A DNA stretch of 64,000 nt from Actinoplanes siamensis (GTDB taxonomy: Bacteria > Actinomycetota > Actinomycetes > Mycobacteriales > Micromonosporaceae): positions 1 to 64,000 of the forward strand of contig NZ_BOMW01000017.1 in NCBI RefSeq assembly GCF_016862395.1, in the 5' to 3' direction. The notes beneath the pieces are model-generated. The model had not been told where the DNA came from, did no database searches, and was given only the letters and a program-made list of their open reading frames with translations. This document shows positions 44,767 to 54,161 of this stretch, piece after piece. The translations under genes and the position numbers were made by a program. Each line of letters begins with the position of its first letter. Within the stretch, counting starts at the first letter, position 1.

Positions 44767-45659
44767 CCCTTGATCGCTCCTTGCATGATGCCGCCGACGA
44801 TCTGCCGGCCGAGCACCATGAAGATCACCAGGATCGGGAGCGTGGACAGCAGGGTGCCGGTCAGCGTGAGGGTGTAGTCGGTGGTGTAGCCACTGGCGAG
44901 CGAGGAGAGCGCGACCTGGACCGTGGCGTTGTTCTGCAGCACCACCAGCGGCCAGAAGAAGTCGTTCCACGCCTGCATGAAGGTGAACAGGCCGAGCACC
45001 GCCGCGGCGGGGCGGGCGGCCGGCAGGACGACGTGCCAGTACAGGCCGAACGTGCTGCACCCGTCCATCCGGCCGGCCTCCAGCAGTTCCTCCGGCACCG
45101 CGCGGCCCAGGTACTGGGTCATGAAGAACACGCCGAACGCGGTGACCAGGCCGGGGACGATCACCGCGGCCAGGTGGTCGGTCCAGCCCAGCCTGGACAT
45201 CAGCAGATAGAGCGGGATGATGCCGAGCTGCTGCGGGACCACCGAGGTGGCGACGGCGAGCGCGAGCAGCGCCTTACGGCCGCGGAAGCGCAGCTTGGCG
45301 AAGGCGAACCCGGCCAGCGTGGAGAAGAACACCACGGAGATCGTGACCGATCCGCTGACCAGGAACGAGTTGAGCAGCGCCTGGGCGAAGTCGGTGCTGT
45401 CGAAGACCCGTGCGATGTTGTCGAACAGGTGGCCGCCCGGGATCAGGACCGGGGGCACCTGGGCGACGGCCTCGCTGGTCTGCGACGACACGACGAACGA
45501 CCAGTAGAGCGGGAAGACCGATCCGGCGACGACCGCGAGCAGGGCGCCGTACGTCCAGACCGACGCCCGGCGCGGGTAGCCGAAGCTGCGGCGGCGGGCC
45601 GGGCGGTGCGATGCCGGCGTCTCGGTGCGGGCCGACGGTGGGCTGGCGAGAACGGTCAC
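44763..45659 (-). CDS. sugar ABC permease (MalG type)
   Basis: A 298-residue inner-membrane permease with six helices. The EAA loop that docks the ATPase reads EAGRMDGCSTFGLYWHVVLP. It is the second permease of a carbohydrate uptake (CUT1) importer, GTG start with GAGGAG upstream, six bases after the first permease. No ATPase gene is present, as is usual in actinobacteria, where a shared MsiK-type ATPase serves several importers. Confidence 0.93.
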   Translation of the reverse strand: MTVLASPPSARTETPASHRPARRRSFGYPRRASVWTYGALLAVVAGSVFPLYWSFVVSSQTSEAVAQVPPVLIPGGHLFDNIARVFDSTDFAQALLNSFLVSGSVTISVVFFSTLAGFAFAKLRFRGRKALLALAVATSVVPQQLGIIPLYLLMSRLGWTDHLAAVIVPGLVTAFGVFFMTQYLGRAVPEELLEAGRMDGCSTFGLYWHVVLPAARPAAAVLGLFTFMQAWNDFFWPLVVLQNNATVQVALSSLASGYTTDYTLTLTGTLLSTLPILVIFMVLGRQIVGGIMQGAIKG

Positions 45660-45665
45660 GGCGGC

Positions 45666-46598
45666 TCACTCCTCGTCGTTGGCGATGCGCCGGGTCAGCA
45701 GGAAGTTGGCGATCGCGAAGACGGCGATGACCAGGCACAGCGTCCAGGCGATCGCGGAGGCGTAGCCGAACCGGAACTCCCGGAAGCCCTGCTCGTACAT
45801 GAACAGCGCGGCGGTCTGGAACTGCCGGTCGGAGCCGCCGGTGGGCGTCGAGCTGCCGGCGAACAGCAGCGGCTCGGCCATGATCTGCAGGCCGCCGATC
45901 GTGGAGATGACAGCGGTGAAGATGATCGTCGGCCGCAGCTGCGGGACGGTGATCCGCCAGAACTGCTGGCCGGTCGACGCGCCGTCGAGTTCCGCGGCCT
46001 CGTACAGGTCGTGCGGGATGGCCTGCATGGAGGCGAGGTAGATGAGCGCGTTGTAGCCGGTCCAGCGCCACGCCACGATGACCGAGATGGCCAGGTGCGA
46101 GCTCCAGGTGTTGGCCTGCCAGTCGACCGGCCCGGCGCCGGCCAGCCCGAGCAGCCAGTTGATCATGCCGAAGTCGCGGCCGAACATCTGGGTGAACACG
46201 ATGGTCACCGCCACGATGGAGGTGATGTTCGGCAGCAGCACGCCCATCCGCAGGCTGGTGCGCGCCCGGAGCCGATGGTTGAGCAGGTGCGCGATCCAGA
46301 GCGCGGCGAGCAACTGGGGCACCGTGGACAGCACCCAGATGCTCAGCGTGTTGCCGAGCGCGTTCCAGAAGTACGGGTCGTGCAGCAGCTCGCGGTAGTT
46401 CGCCAGGCCCACCCACTGGTGCTCGCCGGCGTCCAGCAGGTTCCAGTCGTTGAACGAGACGTACCCGGTGTAGATCAGCGGGAACAGCCCGAACGCCCCG
46501 AAGAGCAGGAAGAACGGCAGGATGTAGAGGTAGGGCGAGCCTAACGTGTCGAGCCGGCTGAGCCGGGCTCGCGGGGCGGTCAGTTGTGGGATGGCCAT
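45666..46598 (-). CDS. sugar ABC permease (MalF type)
   Basis: A 310-residue permease with six helices after a short cytoplasmic N-terminus. The EAA loop is EAAELDGASTGQQFWRITVP. It pairs with the next permease to form the channel of a CUT1 sugar importer. ATG follows GAAGGA, 66 bp after the binding-protein stop. Confidence 0.93.
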   Translation of the reverse strand: MAIPQLTAPRARLSRLDTLGSPYLYILPFFLLFGAFGLFPLIYTGYVSFNDWNLLDAGEHQWVGLANYRELLHDPYFWNALGNTLSIWVLSTVPQLLAALWIAHLLNHRLRARTSLRMGVLLPNITSIVAVTIVFTQMFGRDFGMINWLLGLAGAGPVDWQANTWSSHLAISVIVAWRWTGYNALIYLASMQAIPHDLYEAAELDGASTGQQFWRITVPQLRPTIIFTAVISTIGGLQIMAEPLLFAGSSTPTGGSDRQFQTAALFMYEQGFREFRFGYASAIAWTLCLVIAVFAIANFLLTRRIANDEE

Positions 46599-46664
46599 CG
46601 TCGGTCCTTCGTCACCGGAGTGGCCGGCGGTCCCCCCAAGGACCGCCGGCCGTGCGAGGTTGGC

Positions 46665-47930
46665 TTACTTCTTCAGACGCTCGACGTCGCTGACGGTCTG
46701 CTGCCAGGACTGCTCGGAGGTCTGCTTGCCCTGCTCGATCCGGACGAGCCCGTCGCGGATGGTGGTCTGGATGTCACCGGTGCGCGGGCCCTGGTACTGC
46801 GGCTTGAGCTCCTTCGCGGCGGTGGTGAAGATCGTGCCGACCGGCGCGTTGTTGAAGAACGGATCCTTGTACGCGGCGATCTCGGGCTTGTCGTAGAGCG
46901 CCGGGATCGACGGCAGCAGGCCCTGCGAGGTGAAGATCCGGGCCTGCTGCTCCGGGGCGGTCAGCCAGGCGGCGAGCTTCTTCGCCTCCTCGACGTGCTT
47001 GCCCTGCTTCGGGACGGTCAGGTATGAGCCGCCCCAGTTGCCACCGCCACCGGGCACGGCCGCCACGTCCCACTTGCCGCTGAAGCTCTTGGCCTGATCC
47101 TTGATCTTGGTCATCATCCAGGCCGGGCAGGCGATCGTGGCGAACTGGCCCTTGGCGAAACCGTTGTTCCACTCCGGCGAGCTCTCGATCAGCTTGGCCG
47201 ACAGGTTGGCCTGGATGGCCTGCACCACCAGGTTCCAGGCCTTGCGGACCTCGGGGTTGGTGCCGACGACGATGGTGTTGTCCTCGCTGTAGAAGCCCTG
47301 CGGCGCCTGCCCGATGATCGCGTTGTAGAGCGCGCCGCCGCCGTCGAAGAACGCGGTGCCCTTCGGCGCCTTCTCCGCGTACTTCTTGCCGACCTCGATG
47401 TACTTGTCCCAGCCGGCCGCCCACTGCGCGGAGACCGCGTCCCGGTCGGCGGGCAGGCCGGCCTGCTGGAAAAGGTCGCGCCGGTAGCAGATGGCCAGGC
47501 CGCCGACGTCGGTGCCGTACCCGATCTGCTTGCCGTCCTTGGTCAGCGACGCCTGCCACTTCCAGGGCAGGTACTGCGACGCGCGGTCGGTGCCCAGGTC
47601 GGTGAACTGCTTGCCGACCTCGCGCATCTGGGCGATGAAGCCGGTGTCGACCCCCTCGATGTCGCCGGCGCCGGTCCCGGTGGCCAGGTGGGTGGCGAGG
47701 TCGCGGTGATGGTCGTTGTACGCCGCGGTGTGCTCGGCGATCTTGACGTTCGGGTGGGCCTGTTCGTACTCCTTGTAGAGCTCCTTGTAGCCGAAGTTGC
47801 CGAACAGGTTGACGTTGAGGGTGATGTCACCGCCGTCGCTGCCGGAACCGCCGCCGGAGCCGCAGGCGGTCAGCATCACCGCGGCGGCCGTGGCCGCCGC
47901 GACGGTGCGCACCATTCGGGACAAGAGCAT
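46665..47930 (-). CDS. sugar-binding lipoprotein of the ABC importer
   Basis: A 421-residue extracellular solute-binding protein (family 1). ATG 47930 gives a compact lipoprotein signal with lipobox MLTAC followed by a Gly/Ser linker; AAAGGA lies upstream. Residues such as DIEGVDTGF, LAICYRRDLFQQAGLPADRD and KKLAAWLTAPEQQARIF are typical of CUT1 binding proteins. It delivers an oligosaccharide to the two permeases. Judging from the GH1 gene, the ligand is probably a beta-glucoside; GH92 next door makes mannosides possible too. It is the first gene of the operon, 22 bp from the 28-bp operator. Confidence 0.92.
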   Translation of the reverse strand: MLLSRMVRTVAAATAAAVMLTACGSGGGSGSDGGDITLNVNLFGNFGYKELYKEYEQAHPNVKIAEHTAAYNDHHRDLATHLATGTGAGDIEGVDTGFIAQMREVGKQFTDLGTDRASQYLPWKWQASLTKDGKQIGYGTDVGGLAICYRRDLFQQAGLPADRDAVSAQWAAGWDKYIEVGKKYAEKAPKGTAFFDGGGALYNAIIGQAPQGFYSEDNTIVVGTNPEVRKAWNLVVQAIQANLSAKLIESSPEWNNGFAKGQFATIACPAWMMTKIKDQAKSFSGKWDVAAVPGGGGNWGGSYLTVPKQGKHVEEAKKLAAWLTAPEQQARIFTSQGLLPSIPALYDKPEIAAYKDPFFNNAPVGTIFTTAAKELKPQYQGPRTGDIQTTIRDGLVRIEQGKQTSEQSWQQTVSDVERLKK

Positions 47931-47952
47931 GTCATTCAGTCCTTTCGGCACG

Positions 47953-47980
47953 TGTAACCGGTTTCATGAAACCGGTTACA
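47953..47980 (-). promoter_or_regulatory. double LacI operator before the ABC-GH1 operon
   Basis: A 28-bp perfect palindrome made of two adjoining 14-bp sites, TGTAACCGGTTTCA and TGAAACCGGTTACA, each with a CG centre. It overlaps the region just before the binding-protein gene, where a bound repressor would block it. Confidence 0.85.
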
Positions 47981-48139
47981 CGATCGACACGGCAAAATCG
48001 CGAAGCGAGCTGAGGTACTCGAGAACCGGCGGGGTGCGGCCGGAAGATCACGCGGAGCGGGTGCGCCCTTTGAGCCAAGAGTTTGCCTACATCGATGGGC
48101 CGGGTGTCAAGTCACAGAGATGTAACGAGATCGACGGGA

Positions 48140-48185
48140 TTGACCCGCGCGACACGTCGCTGTTACGGTCTTGAAACCGGTTACA
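48140..48185 (+). promoter_or_regulatory. promoter and operator of the LacI gene
   Basis: TTGACC (48140-48145) and TACGGT (48164-48169), 18 bp apart, form a plausible promoter. TGAAACCGGTTACA at 48172-48185, identical to one half of the double site at 47967-47980, covers the expected start point. Negative autoregulation is therefore likely. Confidence 0.75.
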
Positions 48186-48198
48186 TAGGGGCGGTGCA

Positions 48199-49209
48199 GT
48201 GTCCAGCATCAGGGAATTGGCACATCGGTGCGGCGTCTCCGTCGCCACCGTCTCCCGGGTCTTCAACACACCGGAGGTCGTCAGCCAGCAGACCCGCCAG
48301 CTCGTTCTCGACATGGCCGCCGAGATCGGCTACCTGCCGAACGAGTCGGCCCGCACCCTCGCCACGAAGAAGTCCAACATGGTCGGCCTGGTGTGGGACA
48401 CCGACCACCGCCGCCCCGGCTGGCGGCACCCGTTCCTGCAGGACATCCTCGTCGCGCTGAAGAGCGCGCTCAGCGCGCAGGGACTGCACCTGCTGATGCT
48501 CGCCCCGGACCAGTCCGCCGGGCCGGCCGGCCGGCAACGCTTCCTGCGGGCGGTGCAACGCCACAACGTCGACGGCGTGGTCATCATCGACAACGGCAGC
48601 CGGGATCCGGCCGTGCTCGCCCTCGCCGACGCCGGAGTGCCGTGCGTCGCCCTCGACCTGCGGTTCACCGGCCCCACCTGCACCTACGTGACCTCGGACA
48701 ACCGGGGCGGCGGCCGGCTGGCCGCGGCCCACCTGATCGATCGCGGTCACCGGCGGATCGCCACCATCACCGGCCCGCCGGACACCTGGCCGGCTGCGGA
48801 ACGGCTGGCCGGCTTCCGGGCGGTGCTCGCCGACGCCGGCCGGTCGCTGGACGACGCCGACGTCGTCGCCGGCGACTGGTATCTGGACAGCGGGCACACC
48901 GCGATGCGGCGACTGCTCGCCCGCGATCCCCGGCCGACGGCCGTGTTCGCCGCCGGCGACGAGATGGCTGTCGGCGCCATGCGGGCGCTGCACGAGGCCG
49001 GTCTGCGGGTGCCGGAGGACATCGCGATCGTCGGCTTCGACGACATCGAGGTGGCGGCGCTGATCCCACCCGGGCTGACCACCGTGGCACAGGACAAGAC
49101 CGGGATCGGCACGGCGGCCGCGGAGGCGATGGTGGCCATGCTGCAGGGCACCGTGACCCCCGAGCCCACGGCGCTGCCGACGACGCTGATCGTCCGCGGA
49201 TCGGCCTGA
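48199..49209 (+). CDS. LacI-family repressor of the sugar locus
   Basis: A 336-residue LacI regulator starting at GTG 48199. The HTH IRELAHRCGVSVATVSRVFNTP and hinge NESARTLATKKS are at residues 4-60, and a periplasmic-binding-type ligand domain follows, ending in the usual VGFDDIEVAALIPPGLTTVAQD. It is divergent from the ABC-GH1 operon, with matching 14-bp operators in front of both, so it should repress both until the imported sugar or its product binds. Confidence 0.93.
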   Translation: MSSIRELAHRCGVSVATVSRVFNTPEVVSQQTRQLVLDMAAEIGYLPNESARTLATKKSNMVGLVWDTDHRRPGWRHPFLQDILVALKSALSAQGLHLLMLAPDQSAGPAGRQRFLRAVQRHNVDGVVIIDNGSRDPAVLALADAGVPCVALDLRFTGPTCTYVTSDNRGGGRLAAAHLIDRGHRRIATITGPPDTWPAAERLAGFRAVLADAGRSLDDADVVAGDWYLDSGHTAMRRLLARDPRPTAVFAAGDEMAVGAMRALHEAGLRVPEDIAIVGFDDIEVAALIPPGLTTVAQDKTGIGTAAAEAMVAMLQGTVTPEPTALPTTLIVRGSA

Positions 49210-49242
49210 TCCCGCGCCCGTCGGCCAGGCCGACCGACCAGG

Positions 49243-49295
49243 CCGGACCCCGCGTGTGTACGGCCGCGGCGCGGCCGTACACACGCGGGGTCCGG
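49243..49295. terminator. 25-bp perfect hairpin between convergent genes
   Basis: Two perfectly complementary arms of 25 bases (49243-49267 and 49271-49295) with a 3-nt GGC loop lie 33 bp after the LacI gene. The arms begin CCGGACCCCGCGTGTGTACG. It is followed by AAAAG. It is the longest perfect stem in the window and should terminate transcription from both sides. Confidence 0.85.
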
Positions 49296-49442
49296 AAAAG
49301 AACGACCAGCGGCTCGGTTGTGGTTCAGGGAGGAGCTGTTGACGGTGAGGTCGCTCCGGCCCGCGGCGCCGCGATCTCGAAGCCCATCGTTCTGATAGCG
49401 GACCCCCAGGCCGACACGGGTGGCAGCCTCGGGATCGGCGCA

Positions 49443-50291
49443 CTACTTCAACTGGACTTCGACGCCGCCGGAGAAGAACGAGTCGTGCAGCTCGATCCGG
49501 GTCAGCTTGGTCGACTTCGGAACGTCGAAGATCAGGTTGCCGGTCACCGCGTTGCCCGGGTTGATGTCGTTGAGGAAGGTCTGGGCATCGGCGTTCGCGT
49601 AGATCTCGGCGGCCGTGTCGTTCGAGAACTCGGTGCCCTTGGCGTCATACGCCTTCTGCACCGAGCCGGCGAACGTCTGCGCCTCCTTGCCGATGTTCTT
49701 GACCGTCAAGCTGATCAGGCAGAACTGGCCTTGCGCCTTCTTGTTCAGGTACTCCGACCCGACGGTGGTCTTGCCGCAGCTCATCTTCGTGATCGTGAAC
49801 TCCAGCTTGCCGTCCCGGACCGGGTCGCCGATGCCCGGCTTGGCCGGGGCCTTCGTGGCGGCGGGTCCGGCGGCCTTGCTCTCGGCCGGCTTGTCGGCGG
49901 CCTCGGCGACCACGGCCTCGTCATTGCCGGTGGCGGCGGTCTCGGTGGTGTCGCCGCCGGAGAACGCGCCGATGCAGGCAAGCAGGGCGAGAACACCGCC
50001 GCCGGCGGCGAACCACGGCCATTTCTTCTTTTTCGGCGGCACGGCCGGCGGGAAGCCGGGAGGAGCACCGAACGCGGGCTGTCCCGGAGCAGGCGGATAG
50101 CCGGGAGGAGCACCGAAGGCCGGCTGGCCCGGAGCAGGCGGGAAGCCGGGCGCTACGGGTTGCGGGTAACCGGCGGGAGCGCCGGGCGGCGGGTAGGCCG
50201 CGGGGCCGGGCTGGCCGCCGGGAGCGGTGGGCGAGCCGAAGGGCGGGACCGGGGACTGGCCCGATCCGGGGTGCATGGGCTGGTCGGTCAA
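49443..50291 (-). CDS. DUF4352-type membrane protein with Pro-rich N-terminus
   Basis: A 282-residue protein. I use TTG 50291 (MTDQP...) with GGAGA at suitable spacing; ATG 50276 is the alternative. The first 80 residues are a Pro/Gly/Ala tail containing two copies of PPAPGQPAFGAPPG. KKKKWPWF and a single membrane helix follow, then a linker and a C-terminal domain of about 120 residues that resembles the extracellular DUF4352 fold (DPVRDGKLEFTITKMSCG, LISLTVKNIGKEAQTF, NAVTGNLIFDVPK). The tail is cytoplasmic and the domain outside. Function unknown. Confidence 0.85.
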   Translation of the reverse strand: MTDQPMHPGSGQSPVPPFGSPTAPGGQPGPAAYPPPGAPAGYPQPVAPGFPPAPGQPAFGAPPGYPPAPGQPAFGAPPGFPPAVPPKKKKWPWFAAGGGVLALLACIGAFSGGDTTETAATGNDEAVVAEAADKPAESKAAGPAATKAPAKPGIGDPVRDGKLEFTITKMSCGKTTVGSEYLNKKAQGQFCLISLTVKNIGKEAQTFAGSVQKAYDAKGTEFSNDTAAEIYANADAQTFLNDINPGNAVTGNLIFDVPKSTKLTRIELHDSFFSGGVEVQLK

Positions 50292-50741
50292 GGGTGGGTG
50301 TCTCCACGGACAGGGAAGCGGGCCTCGTCGCGGCGGGCCCCCGTCCCCACGCCCGACCGCACCCTCAGCCAATCCGATCCCGACTCCCGACACCTTCCGC
50401 GCAACGGACCGGAATGCACGCCGGGTGAGCAATCCGTCAACTCCGGACGGTCACCAGCCTGCACCGACACGGGCACCCAAGATCTACTGAACGGGCCGGG
50501 GCCGCGGTCCGTTCGACGCCTCCGGGGAGCGGGCGGGTGACGGATGCGTTCCGGTCACATCTCGATCAGGGGCGAGCCGGAGAGCCCTTGGGCGAGCGCC
50601 GGCCCGGCGTCCAGGGCGGGCAGGCCGGCGCCGGCGACCGGCGGCGCGGAGGGCACGTTCACGGTCGCGTGCGGAGCCCGGCGGTCCCGGAGACCTCGGC
50701 GCCGGCGTCGACGACCCTGCGCTCCTTCGCGGGTCGCGTCT
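50292..50741. other. 450-bp stretch without a supported gene
   Basis: No frame here has convincing codon usage, start and ribosome site. The only suggestion is a 35-codon minus-strand frame at 50555-50662 with Ala/Pro/Gly-rich content, which could be a remnant. The rest may hold the promoter of the leftward DUF4352 gene. Confidence 0.4.
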
Positions 50742-51941
50742 CTAGTTGTCGCGGATCGCGGTGATGAGGGCTTCCCGGACCGCGGCCAGACCGGCGTCGA
50801 GAGCGCCGAGCAGGACCGCGTCGTCGTCCAGGGTGGTCACCGCGATCGAGGCCTCCAACGGGGCGGCCCGCCGGAAGGCGCCGGTCACGGCGGTGAGCAG
50901 GGCGTCGCCGCCGGCCTGGGCGACCGGGCCGGCGAGCACCACGAGATAGGGATCGAGGACCGCGGTGACCGCGGCCACGCCGACAGCGATCCGGTCGCCC
51001 AGGGTGGCCAGGAAGTCGGCACAGCCACCGGCCGCCGCGGCGGCGACCACCGCGGCCGGGGTGTCGCCGGTGATCCCGTTGTCCCGGGCCAGCTCCAGGA
51101 TCGCGGCTCCGCCGAAGAGGTCCTGCAGGTCGAGCTTGCGGTGGCTGGAGTCGGGTGAGCAGAGCGGCATGTAGCCGATCTCGCCGGCGCCCCCGCGGGT
51201 GCCGCGCAGCAGCGTCCCGTTGATGTCGATGGCCAGGCCGAGGCCGTCCTGGCCGATCCAGAGCAGCGCGAAGTTCTCCGCGTCCCGGCCGGTGCCGCGC
51301 CTGCGCTCGGCGACGGCGGCCAGGTTCACGTCGTTGTCGGCGCCGACCTCGGTGCCCAGGGCCGCGGCGATCGCCGGGACCAGGCCGGGACGGGCGAAGC
51401 CGGGGACCTCGACGAGGCGGATGGTCTCGGTCTTCGGGTCGTACGAACCGGGCACGCCCAGGTGCACGTGCCGGATCCGACCGGCCGGGACCCCGGCCTG
51501 CTCGGCGAGCTGGGCGACCACCTCGGTGAGCGCGGTGACCGGGTCGGCGGCGAGGAAGTCGACGCGGGACTCGAAACGGGCCCGTACCGCGCCGGTCAGG
51601 TCGCAGAGCGCGGCGGCGACCGACGGTGTCCGGCTGGTGCCGATGTCGCGGACCGAGACGGCTACCGCGTACGCCGCCTCCGGGTTCGCCGAGTAGATCT
51701 CGGCGTTCGGCCCGGGGCGTCCGCTGGCGTGCCCCACCACGGTGATCAGGCCAGCCTCGGTCAGCCGCCGGAGCACCTCGGAGATCGTCGGCGTCGACAA
51801 CGCCGTGAGCTTGCGCAGATCGGCCCGCGTGAGTCTGCCCGGGTCGAGCAGGTGTGCGAGCGCCGCGCTCTCGTTCATGGCGCGGAGCAGCTTGGACGAG
51901 CCGGCCAAACGTGTCAACGGGGCCCCCGTCGGGATAGGCAA
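50742..51941 (-). CDS. ROK-family regulator beside chitosanase (CsnR-like)
   Basis: A 399-residue ROK repressor. The winged HTH is at about residues 30-75 (LTRADLRKLTALSTPTISEVLRRL), followed by the sugar-kinase fold with DNDVNLAAVAE and GGAGEIGYMPL. The phosphate-binding DxGxT motif is altered to RDIGTSRT, so it is a regulator, not a kinase. The start is uncertain: TTG 51941 lies at a repeat; TTG 51917 is an alternative. It is divergent from a GH46 chitosanase. In Streptomyces a ROK protein, CsnR, represses the GH46 gene csnA, and this pair looks equivalent; the exact inducer here would be chitosan oligomers. Confidence 0.87.
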   Translation of the reverse strand: MPIPTGAPLTRLAGSSKLLRAMNESAALAHLLDPGRLTRADLRKLTALSTPTISEVLRRLTEAGLITVVGHASGRPGPNAEIYSANPEAAYAVAVSVRDIGTSRTPSVAAALCDLTGAVRARFESRVDFLAADPVTALTEVVAQLAEQAGVPAGRIRHVHLGVPGSYDPKTETIRLVEVPGFARPGLVPAIAAALGTEVGADNDVNLAAVAERRRGTGRDAENFALLWIGQDGLGLAIDINGTLLRGTRGGAGEIGYMPLCSPDSSHRKLDLQDLFGGAAILELARDNGITGDTPAAVVAAAAAGGCADFLATLGDRIAVGVAAVTAVLDPYLVVLAGPVAQAGGDALLTAVTGAFRRAAPLEASIAVTTLDDDAVLLGALDAGLAAVREALITAIRDN

Positions 51942-52038
51942 AGTATTTAACAGTTATCCCATCCTCAGGCCGGGATCGATCCGGTGTCAAGAGTCGCCAC
52001 TCCAGGATAGGCCGGCATTGATAAAGCTACTTAACAGT
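51940..52038. promoter_or_regulatory. repeated motif in the ROK-chitosanase intergenic region
   Basis: AAAGTATTTAACAGT (51940-51954) and AAAGCTACTTAACAGT (52023-52038) share AAAG and TTAACAGT in the same direction, one near each gene. They are the A/T-richest spots in the region. They are candidates for the ROK operator; the second lies 59 bp before the chitosanase start. Confidence 0.55.
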
Positions 52039-52096
52039 CGTAGAGTCCGTCCCCAACGCGCGCCATCCCCGTCACCCCCCTATCGACAGGAGCGCC

Positions 52097-53308
52097 ATGA
52101 TTCGCGTGAGGACAGTGGCCTACGCCGCACTGGGCCTGGTCGTCCCGGGCGCGGCAGTGGTCCTCGGGCTGCTTCCGGCCAGCGCCGCCACGGCCGGCCC
52201 GATCAAGGGCCTGGGCGGCAAGTGCATTGACATCGCCGGCGCCACCAGCACCAACGGAACCGCGATCCAGCTCTACGACTGCAACGGCAGCGCGGCCCAG
52301 CAGTGGACCGTGGGCAACCCCGACCAGAGCATCCGGGCGCTGGGCAGATGCCTGGACGTCACGGCCGCGGCGACGACCAACGGCGCCAAGATCCAGCTGT
52401 ACGACTGCAACGCCACCGGCGCGCAGAAGTGGACGTTCAGCAACGGCACGCTGATCAACTCCGGATCCGGCAGGTGCCTCGACGTCACCGACCGGAGCAC
52501 CGCCAACGGGGCCCGGCTGCAGATCTGGACCTGCGCCGGCGGCGCGAACCAGACCTGGACACTGCCCGGCGGCTCCACCCCGACGTCCGCGCCGACCACC
52601 GCCCCGGCCGGCAAGAACCTGGACGACCCGGCGAAGAAGGACGTCGCCATGCAGATCGTCTCGGCGGCCGAGAACTCCTCGCTGAACTGGCGGGCGCAGT
52701 TCTCCTACATCGAGGACATCGGCGACGGCCGCGGCTACACGGCCGGCATCATCGGCTTCTGTTCGGGCACCGGCGACATGCTCGAGCTGGTCGAGGCGTA
52801 CACCGCTACCAAGCCGTCGAACGTGCTGGCCAAGTACCTGCCGGCGCTGCGCGCGGTGAACGGCACCGACTCGCACGCCGGCCTCGACCCGAACTTCACC
52901 AGGGACTGGAAGACCGCCGCGGCGGACCCGGTGTTCCAGGCCGCGCAGGAGTCCGAGCGGGACCGGGTGTACTTCACCCCGTCGGTCCGGGACGGCAAGT
53001 CCGACGGGGTCCGGGCGCTCGGCCAGTTCGCCTACTACGACGCCGCGGTGGTGCACGGCTACGAGGGCATGCGGGCGATCCGCAGCCGCGCCCTGGCCAA
53101 GGCCAGGCCGCCGGCCCAGGGCGGCGACGAGCGCGCCTGGCTCACCGCCTTCCTCGACGAGCGGGTGGTGGAGATGAAGAAGGAGGAGGCGCACTCCGAC
53201 GTGACCCGGATCGACACCGCCCAGCGGGTGTTCCTGAACAACGGCAACTTCGACCTGAACACGCCGCTGGACTTCAAGGTCTACGGCGACTCGTACCACA
53301 TCGGCTGA
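52097..53308 (+). CDS. exported GH46 chitosanase with ricin-type lectin domain
   Basis: A 403-residue secreted endo-chitosanase. After a Sec signal (to about residue 31) comes a ricin B-type trefoil domain (about 35-155) with three QxW-type repeats ([20 protein letters not shown]). A Thr/Pro linker leads to the GH46 domain (about 175-403), with catalytic Glu in [10 protein letters not shown] and Asp in [23 protein letters not shown], as in Streptomyces CsnN174. It cuts chitosan outside the cell; the trefoil presumably binds polymer. ATG follows AGGAG. Confidence 0.95.
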   Translation: MIRVRTVAYAALGLVVPGAAVVLGLLPASAATAGPIKGLGGKCIDIAGATSTNGTAIQLYDCNGSAAQQWTVGNPDQSIRALGRCLDVTAAATTNGAKIQLYDCNATGAQKWTFSNGTLINSGSGRCLDVTDRSTANGARLQIWTCAGGANQTWTLPGGSTPTSAPTTAPAGKNLDDPAKKDVAMQIVSAAENSSLNWRAQFSYIEDIGDGRGYTAGIIGFCSGTGDMLELVEAYTATKPSNVLAKYLPALRAVNGTDSHAGLDPNFTRDWKTAAADPVFQAAQESERDRVYFTPSVRDGKSDGVRALGQFAYYDAAVVHGYEGMRAIRSRALAKARPPAQGGDERAWLTAFLDERVVEMKKEEAHSDVTRIDTAQRVFLNNGNFDLNTPLDFKVYGDSYHIG

Positions 53309-53317
53309 GCGCTCACG

Positions 53318-53344
53318 GCCGCCCGGACCCGTGGTCCGGGCGGC
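53318..53344 (+). terminator. 12-bp hairpin after chitosanase
   Basis: GCCGCCCGGACC, loop CGT and GGTCCGGGCGGC form a perfect stem 9 bp after the stop. Confidence 0.8.
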
Positions 53345-53523
53345 TCGCCGGCTCGCCCGGACCACCGACAGCGCGCGGCCCGGCCGGTCGGCGAAATCGG
53401 CACGGAACGCGCCGGCCCGGGTCGGAGGATGGCGCGACGGCGGGCCTCCCGCCGGTCAGGGCTGCGGACACGCTGCAAGTCCAGGCGAGAGATCCTGTCG
53501 TACCCATCGCCTACCGTGCAGAT

Positions 53524-54111
53524 GTGGTCACTCGCCGGAAACGCCGCCGCCGGAACGACGGGCTGCTCACCGTCCTCGGCGGACTGGGACTCCTCGCGCT
53601 GCTGACGGTGCTGGTGGAACAGGCCCGGGCACACCCGGTGGCGGCCACGCTGATCGCCTGCGGACTACTCGCCGCCACCGCGGCCGGACTCTGGGCGTGG
53701 CACGGCGAGCGGCGGCGGATCGCCGAGCACGAACGCGAGGTGGCGGTCACCGACGGCATGTCGGGGACACAGTTCGAGCACTTCACCGCACGGCTGATGA
53801 GGGCCAGCGGCTTCCGTGGGGTCCGGGTGGTGGGCGGCAGCGGCGACCTGGGGGCGGACGTCCTGGCGTACACACCGGACGGCCGCCGGATCGTCGTCCA
53901 GTGCAAACGCCTCGCCGGCAGCCTCGGCAGCCCGCACGTCCAGAAGTTCGCCGGCACCGCCCGGGATATCCACGGCGCCGACGTGGCGCTGCTGGTCACC
54001 ACCGGCCGGCCGACGGCCCAGGCCCGCGAGGTCGCCCTGCGCTGCCGGATCACCCTCATCGACCGCCCCGAGCTGGCCCGCTGGCTCTCCACCCGATCCC
54101 TCGACTGCTGA
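53524..54111 (+). CDS. membrane-anchored Mrr-type endonuclease domain protein
   Basis: A 195-residue protein; GTG 53524 is the best start but lacks a strong ribosome site. Two hydrophobic helices (about 15-30 and 38-55) precede a soluble Mrr-cat domain. Its PD-(D/E)xK nuclease core is visible as [19 protein letters not shown] then VVQCKR, with catalytic Asp in GAD and Gln-Cys-Lys as the QxK end. Such membrane-tethered Mrr-like proteins are common in actinobacteria and their role is unclear. It is 50 bp from a LexA gene on the same strand. Confidence 0.82.
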   Translation: MVTRRKRRRRNDGLLTVLGGLGLLALLTVLVEQARAHPVAATLIACGLLAATAAGLWAWHGERRRIAEHEREVAVTDGMSGTQFEHFTARLMRASGFRGVRVVGGSGDLGADVLAYTPDGRRIVVQCKRLAGSLGSPHVQKFAGTARDIHGADVALLVTTGRPTAQAREVALRCRITLIDRPELARWLSTRSLDC

Positions 54112-54161
54112 CCGGGCGGGCCGGATCACCGGCGCCGGTGACGATCAGGGAAAATGACCGG

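Noticed and set aside
50555..50662. A short minus-strand gene of 35 codons
   Set aside because: It has a GTG start but no ribosome site or recognisable family, and it could be chance in GC-rich DNA.
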